Of a DNA stretch of 64,000 bases, positions 61,980-64,000 are shown one piece after another. The stretch lies in assembly GCA_905209455.1 (NCBI GenBank), contig CAJLTA010000003.1, positions 52,262 through 116,261 of the forward strand. Reading direction: 5' to 3'. Positions within the stretch are counted from its first letter, which is position 1; every line of letters begins with the position of its first letter. The notes below the pieces were generated by a model that had not been told where the DNA came from, did not search any database, and saw only the letters and a program-made list of their open reading frames with translations. A program made the position numbers and the translations under genes. Origin of the DNA: an uncultured Collinsella sp. GTDB lineage: Bacteria; Actinomycetota; Coriobacteriia; Coriobacteriales; Coriobacteriaceae.

Positions 61980-63434
61980 CTAGAGCGTCTTGAGGTACTC
62001 CCCCAGCTCTTCCTCCCAGTCGGGCATGTGGAAGCCGGCGGACTCGAGCTTGGACAGGTCGAGCGCGGAGTGGACCGGGCGCGGGGCGACGGGGCCCTCG
62101 GCGCTCGCGTAGTAGTCGGCGGTCGACACCGGCACGACCTTGTCCCCGTTGCCGTTGGCGGCCTCGAAGACGGCGCGGGCGATGTCGGCCCAAGACTTGA
62201 CGGCCCCGGAGCCGGTGCAGTTATAGGTGCCGTAGGGGGCGTGCGCCCCCAGCACGTGGAAGATGGCCGCGGCCATGTCGCGCGTGAAGGTCAGGCGGCC
62301 CAGCTGGTCGTCCACGACGGTGATCTGCTCCAGCTTGTCCTCCGGGTCGGCGACGCGGTCGGACAGGCCCCTCATGGTCTTGACGAAGTTGCGGCCCTCG
62401 CCGATGACCCAGCTGGAGCGCATGATGTAGTGGCTCGGGCACCCGGCCACGGCGATGTCTCCGGCGGCCTTTGTCTGGCCGTAGACGGACAGCGGGCTGA
62501 AGGGCTCCTCCTCGGTGTGGACCTCTGCGGCGCCGTCGAAGACGTAGTCGCTGGACACGTGGACGAGCGTGATGCCGTGCTCGGCGCAGGTGCGGGCGAG
62601 GAGCGCCGGCCCGGTCGCGTTGGCCTTCCAGGCGATGGCGCGGCCCTCGGGGGCCTCCGCCCTGTCCACGGCCGTGTAGGCGCCGCAGTTGATCACGGTG
62701 CCGTAGAGCGACCAGTCGTACTGAGCATAGGCGTCCGGGTCGGACATGTCGAAGGTGTCGATGTCGCAGAAGTCGAAGCCCTTGGCGACGCCGCGCTCCT
62801 CCGCCAGCCTGCGCACGGCGTGTCCCAGCTGGCCGTTGCAGCCGGTGACGAGGGTCCTCTTGGGCGCCATCGGGACGACGTCCTTCAGCATCGGGTGGTT
62901 GAGGTCGGCCTCAGAGACGGTGGCCTCATTGAGCGGGATCGGCCACTCGATGGCGAGCTCCGGGTCGGCGAGGTTCACGAAGGTGTAGGTCCTCTTCAAT
63001 TCCAGCGACCAGTGGGCGTCCACCAGGTAGGTGTAGGTGGTGCCGTCCTCCAGGGCCTGGAAGGAGTTGCCCACGCCGCGCGGCACGTAGATGGCCTTCG
63101 AGGGGTCCAGCACGGTCGTGTAGACCTTCCCGTAGGTGGCGCTGCCCTCGCGCAGGTCCACCCAGGCTCCGAAGACCGAGCCGCGGGCCACGGAGATGAA
63201 CTTGTCCCAGGGCTCGGCGTGGATGCCGCGGGTGACGCCGCGGCTGTCGTTGTAGGAGATGTTGTTCTGGACGACGCGGAGGTCGGGGATGCCCAGGGCG
63301 GTCATCTTGGCGCGCTGCCAGTTCTCCTTGAACCAGCCGCGCGAGTCGCCGTGGACGGCGAGGTCGATGACCTTCAGGCCCCCGATGCCGGTCTCGGCGA
63401 CGGAGAGGTCCTTCTCGAATGCGATGTCTGCCAT
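61980..63434 (-). CDS. dTDP-4-dehydrorhamnose 3,5-epimerase - reductase fusion (RmlC-RmlD)
   Basis: Residues 1-195 are an RmlC-type cupin (NISYNDSRGVTRGIHAEPWD). Residues ~198-484 are an RmlD-type reductase with GCNGQLGHAVRRL, VINCGAYTAVDRAE, VSSDYVFDGAA and the catalytic SVYGQTKAAGD. Together they convert dTDP-4-keto-6-deoxyglucose to dTDP-L-rhamnose. The cupin lacks the usual GLHYQ and AHGF wording (here GIHAEPW and GNSF), though the His is kept. ATG 63434 has AGGAG ten bases upstream. Third codon positions are almost all G or C, more biased than genes before 61 kb. It follows rfbB. Confidence 0.93.
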   Translation of the reverse strand: MADIAFEKDLSVAETGIGGLKVIDLAVHGDSRGWFKENWQRAKMTALGIPDLRVVQNNISYNDSRGVTRGIHAEPWDKFISVARGSVFGAWVDLREGSATYGKVYTTVLDPSKAIYVPRGVGNSFQALEDGTTYTYLVDAHWSLELKRTYTFVNLADPELAIEWPIPLNEATVSEADLNHPMLKDVVPMAPKRTLVTGCNGQLGHAVRRLAEERGVAKGFDFCDIDTFDMSDPDAYAQYDWSLYGTVINCGAYTAVDRAEAPEGRAIAWKANATGPALLARTCAEHGITLVHVSSDYVFDGAAEVHTEEEPFSPLSVYGQTKAAGDIAVAGCPSHYIMRSSWVIGEGRNFVKTMRGLSDRVADPEDKLEQITVVDDQLGRLTFTRDMAAAIFHVLGAHAPYGTYNCTGSGAVKSWADIARAVFEAANGNGDKVVPVSTADYYASAEGPVAPRPVHSALDLSKLESAGFHMPDWEEELGEYLKTL

Positions 63435-63505
63435 GTGGGAAAAGCTCCTATCGAAGAGGTTGGGTAACCGGGGGCGCCCGCGGTGCGGTTCGCCGGGATG
63501 CGGTC

Positions 63506-64000
63506 TTACTGGCCCTGTGCGCGGTAGCGCGCCTCGGTGGCCTCCTTGGCCGGGCGCCACCAGGCCTCGTTCTCCACGTACCAGTCGATCGTCTGCTTCA
63601 GGCCCCCGGCGAAATCGGTGTGCGCCGGCCTCCAGCCCAGCTCGCGCTGGAGCTTGGTGCTGTCGATGGCGTAGCGGCGGTCGTGGCCGGGGCGGTCGGC
63701 GACCCAGTCGAAGTCCTCGGGGTCGCGGCCCATCGCCTCCAGGATCATGCGCAGGACCGTGATGTTATTCTTCTCCCCATTGGCGCCGATGAGGTAGGTC
63801 TCCCCCATGCGGCCCTTGGTGAGGATGTCCCAGACGGCCGAGGAGTGGTCCTCGGTGTGGATCCAGTCGCGGACGTTCTCGCCCTTCCCGTAGAGCTTGG
63901 GGCGCACGCCGTCGATTATGTTGGTGATCTGGCGCGGGATGAACTTCTCCACGTGCTGGTAGGGGCCGTAGTTGTTGGAGCAGTTGGAGATCGTGGTGCG
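63506..64000 (-). CDS. rfbB: dTDP-glucose 4,6-dehydratase, C-terminal part
   Basis: The frame is open to the window edge; 164 residues are visible. SNCSNNYGPYQHVEKFIPRQ, then NVRDWIHTEDHSSAVWDIL, and ELGWRPAHTDFAGGLKQTI are diagnostic of RmlB, an extended short-chain dehydrogenase that makes dTDP-4-keto-6-deoxyglucose. The N-terminal NAD-binding part is outside. It ends 72 bases before the RmlC-RmlD fusion, the next two steps of the pathway. Confidence 0.94.
   Translation of the reverse strand, partial: RTTISNCSNNYGPYQHVEKFIPRQITNIIDGVRPKLYGKGENVRDWIHTEDHSSAVWDILTKGRMGETYLIGANGEKNNITVLRMILEAMGRDPEDFDWVADRPGHDRRYAIDSTKLQRELGWRPAHTDFAGGLKQTIDWYVENEAWWRPAKEATEARYRAQGQ

Overview
The window looks like a core-chromosome segment of a GC-rich actinobacterium of the class Coriobacteriia, most likely Collinsella or a close relative. 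This is inferred from gene order, actinobacterial-type proteins, frequent TTG start codons and a G+C content I judge by eye at about 60%. No 16S rRNA gene is present, so the genus is not proven. There is no phage, CRISPR array, insertion sequence or obvious pseudogene. No stretch longer than about 300 bases lacks a gene.

Layout. Positions 1-1236 carry the end of an AdhE-type alcohol dehydrogenase and a small phosphotransferase-like kinase on the plus strand. From about 1.4 to 28.0 kb nearly everything is on the minus strand. Read in transcription order (high to low coordinates) this part contains: the rpsP-khpA-rimM-trmD-lepB cluster; glyQ-glyS; a PPDK regulatory protein and ppdK; rplS and rnhB; yraN-comM-dprA-trmFO-xerC; and rpsB-tsf-pyrH-frr-uppS-cdsA-dxr-rseP-ispG-proS. 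The last group couples translation factors to non-mevalonate isoprenoid synthesis, undecaprenyl diphosphate, CDP-diacylglycerol and site-2 proteolysis. dinB (28.2-29.5 kb) is an isolated plus-strand gene.

From 29.6 to 49.4 kb the minus strand carries: rplU-rpmA-obgE-nadD-yqeK-rsfS (ribosome assembly and NAD); a radical-SAM pair (B12-binding protein plus a DUF2344 partner); a DUF697-like membrane protein; the cell-shape cluster mreB-mreC-mreD-mrdA-rodA; a TPR/membrane protein; a cyclophilin; a zinc-ribbon membrane protein; and a P-type ATPase. A tRNA-Arg(CCG) lies between the ATPase and the next block.

From 49.8 to 58.2 kb a plus-strand operon encodes every shikimate-pathway step and both aromatic branch enzymes: DAHP synthase, prephenate dehydrogenase, aroB, aroA, aroC, a chorismate mutase-prephenate dehydratase, an AroE-AroK fusion and a type II dehydroquinase. 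Its leader carries an intrinsic-terminator-like hairpin a few bases after the probable transcription start, inside an upstream reading frame that runs in phase into the DAHP synthase.

The last 5.7 kb holds a DUF4869 gene, tRNA-Arg(TCT), a polysaccharide-type ABC exporter, a GT2 glycosyltransferase and dTDP-rhamnose genes (an RmlC-RmlD fusion and part of RmlB). This looks like the edge of a cell-surface glycan locus. The rhamnose genes have a visibly more G/C-biased third codon position than the rest.

Most genes belong to known families. The most unusual observations are the aromatic-operon leader, a xerC gene whose homologous N-terminus has no standard start codon, an apparent winged-helix insertion in RseP, a 27-bp inverted repeat between two genes, and a cluster of spaced direct repeats in front of ppdK.
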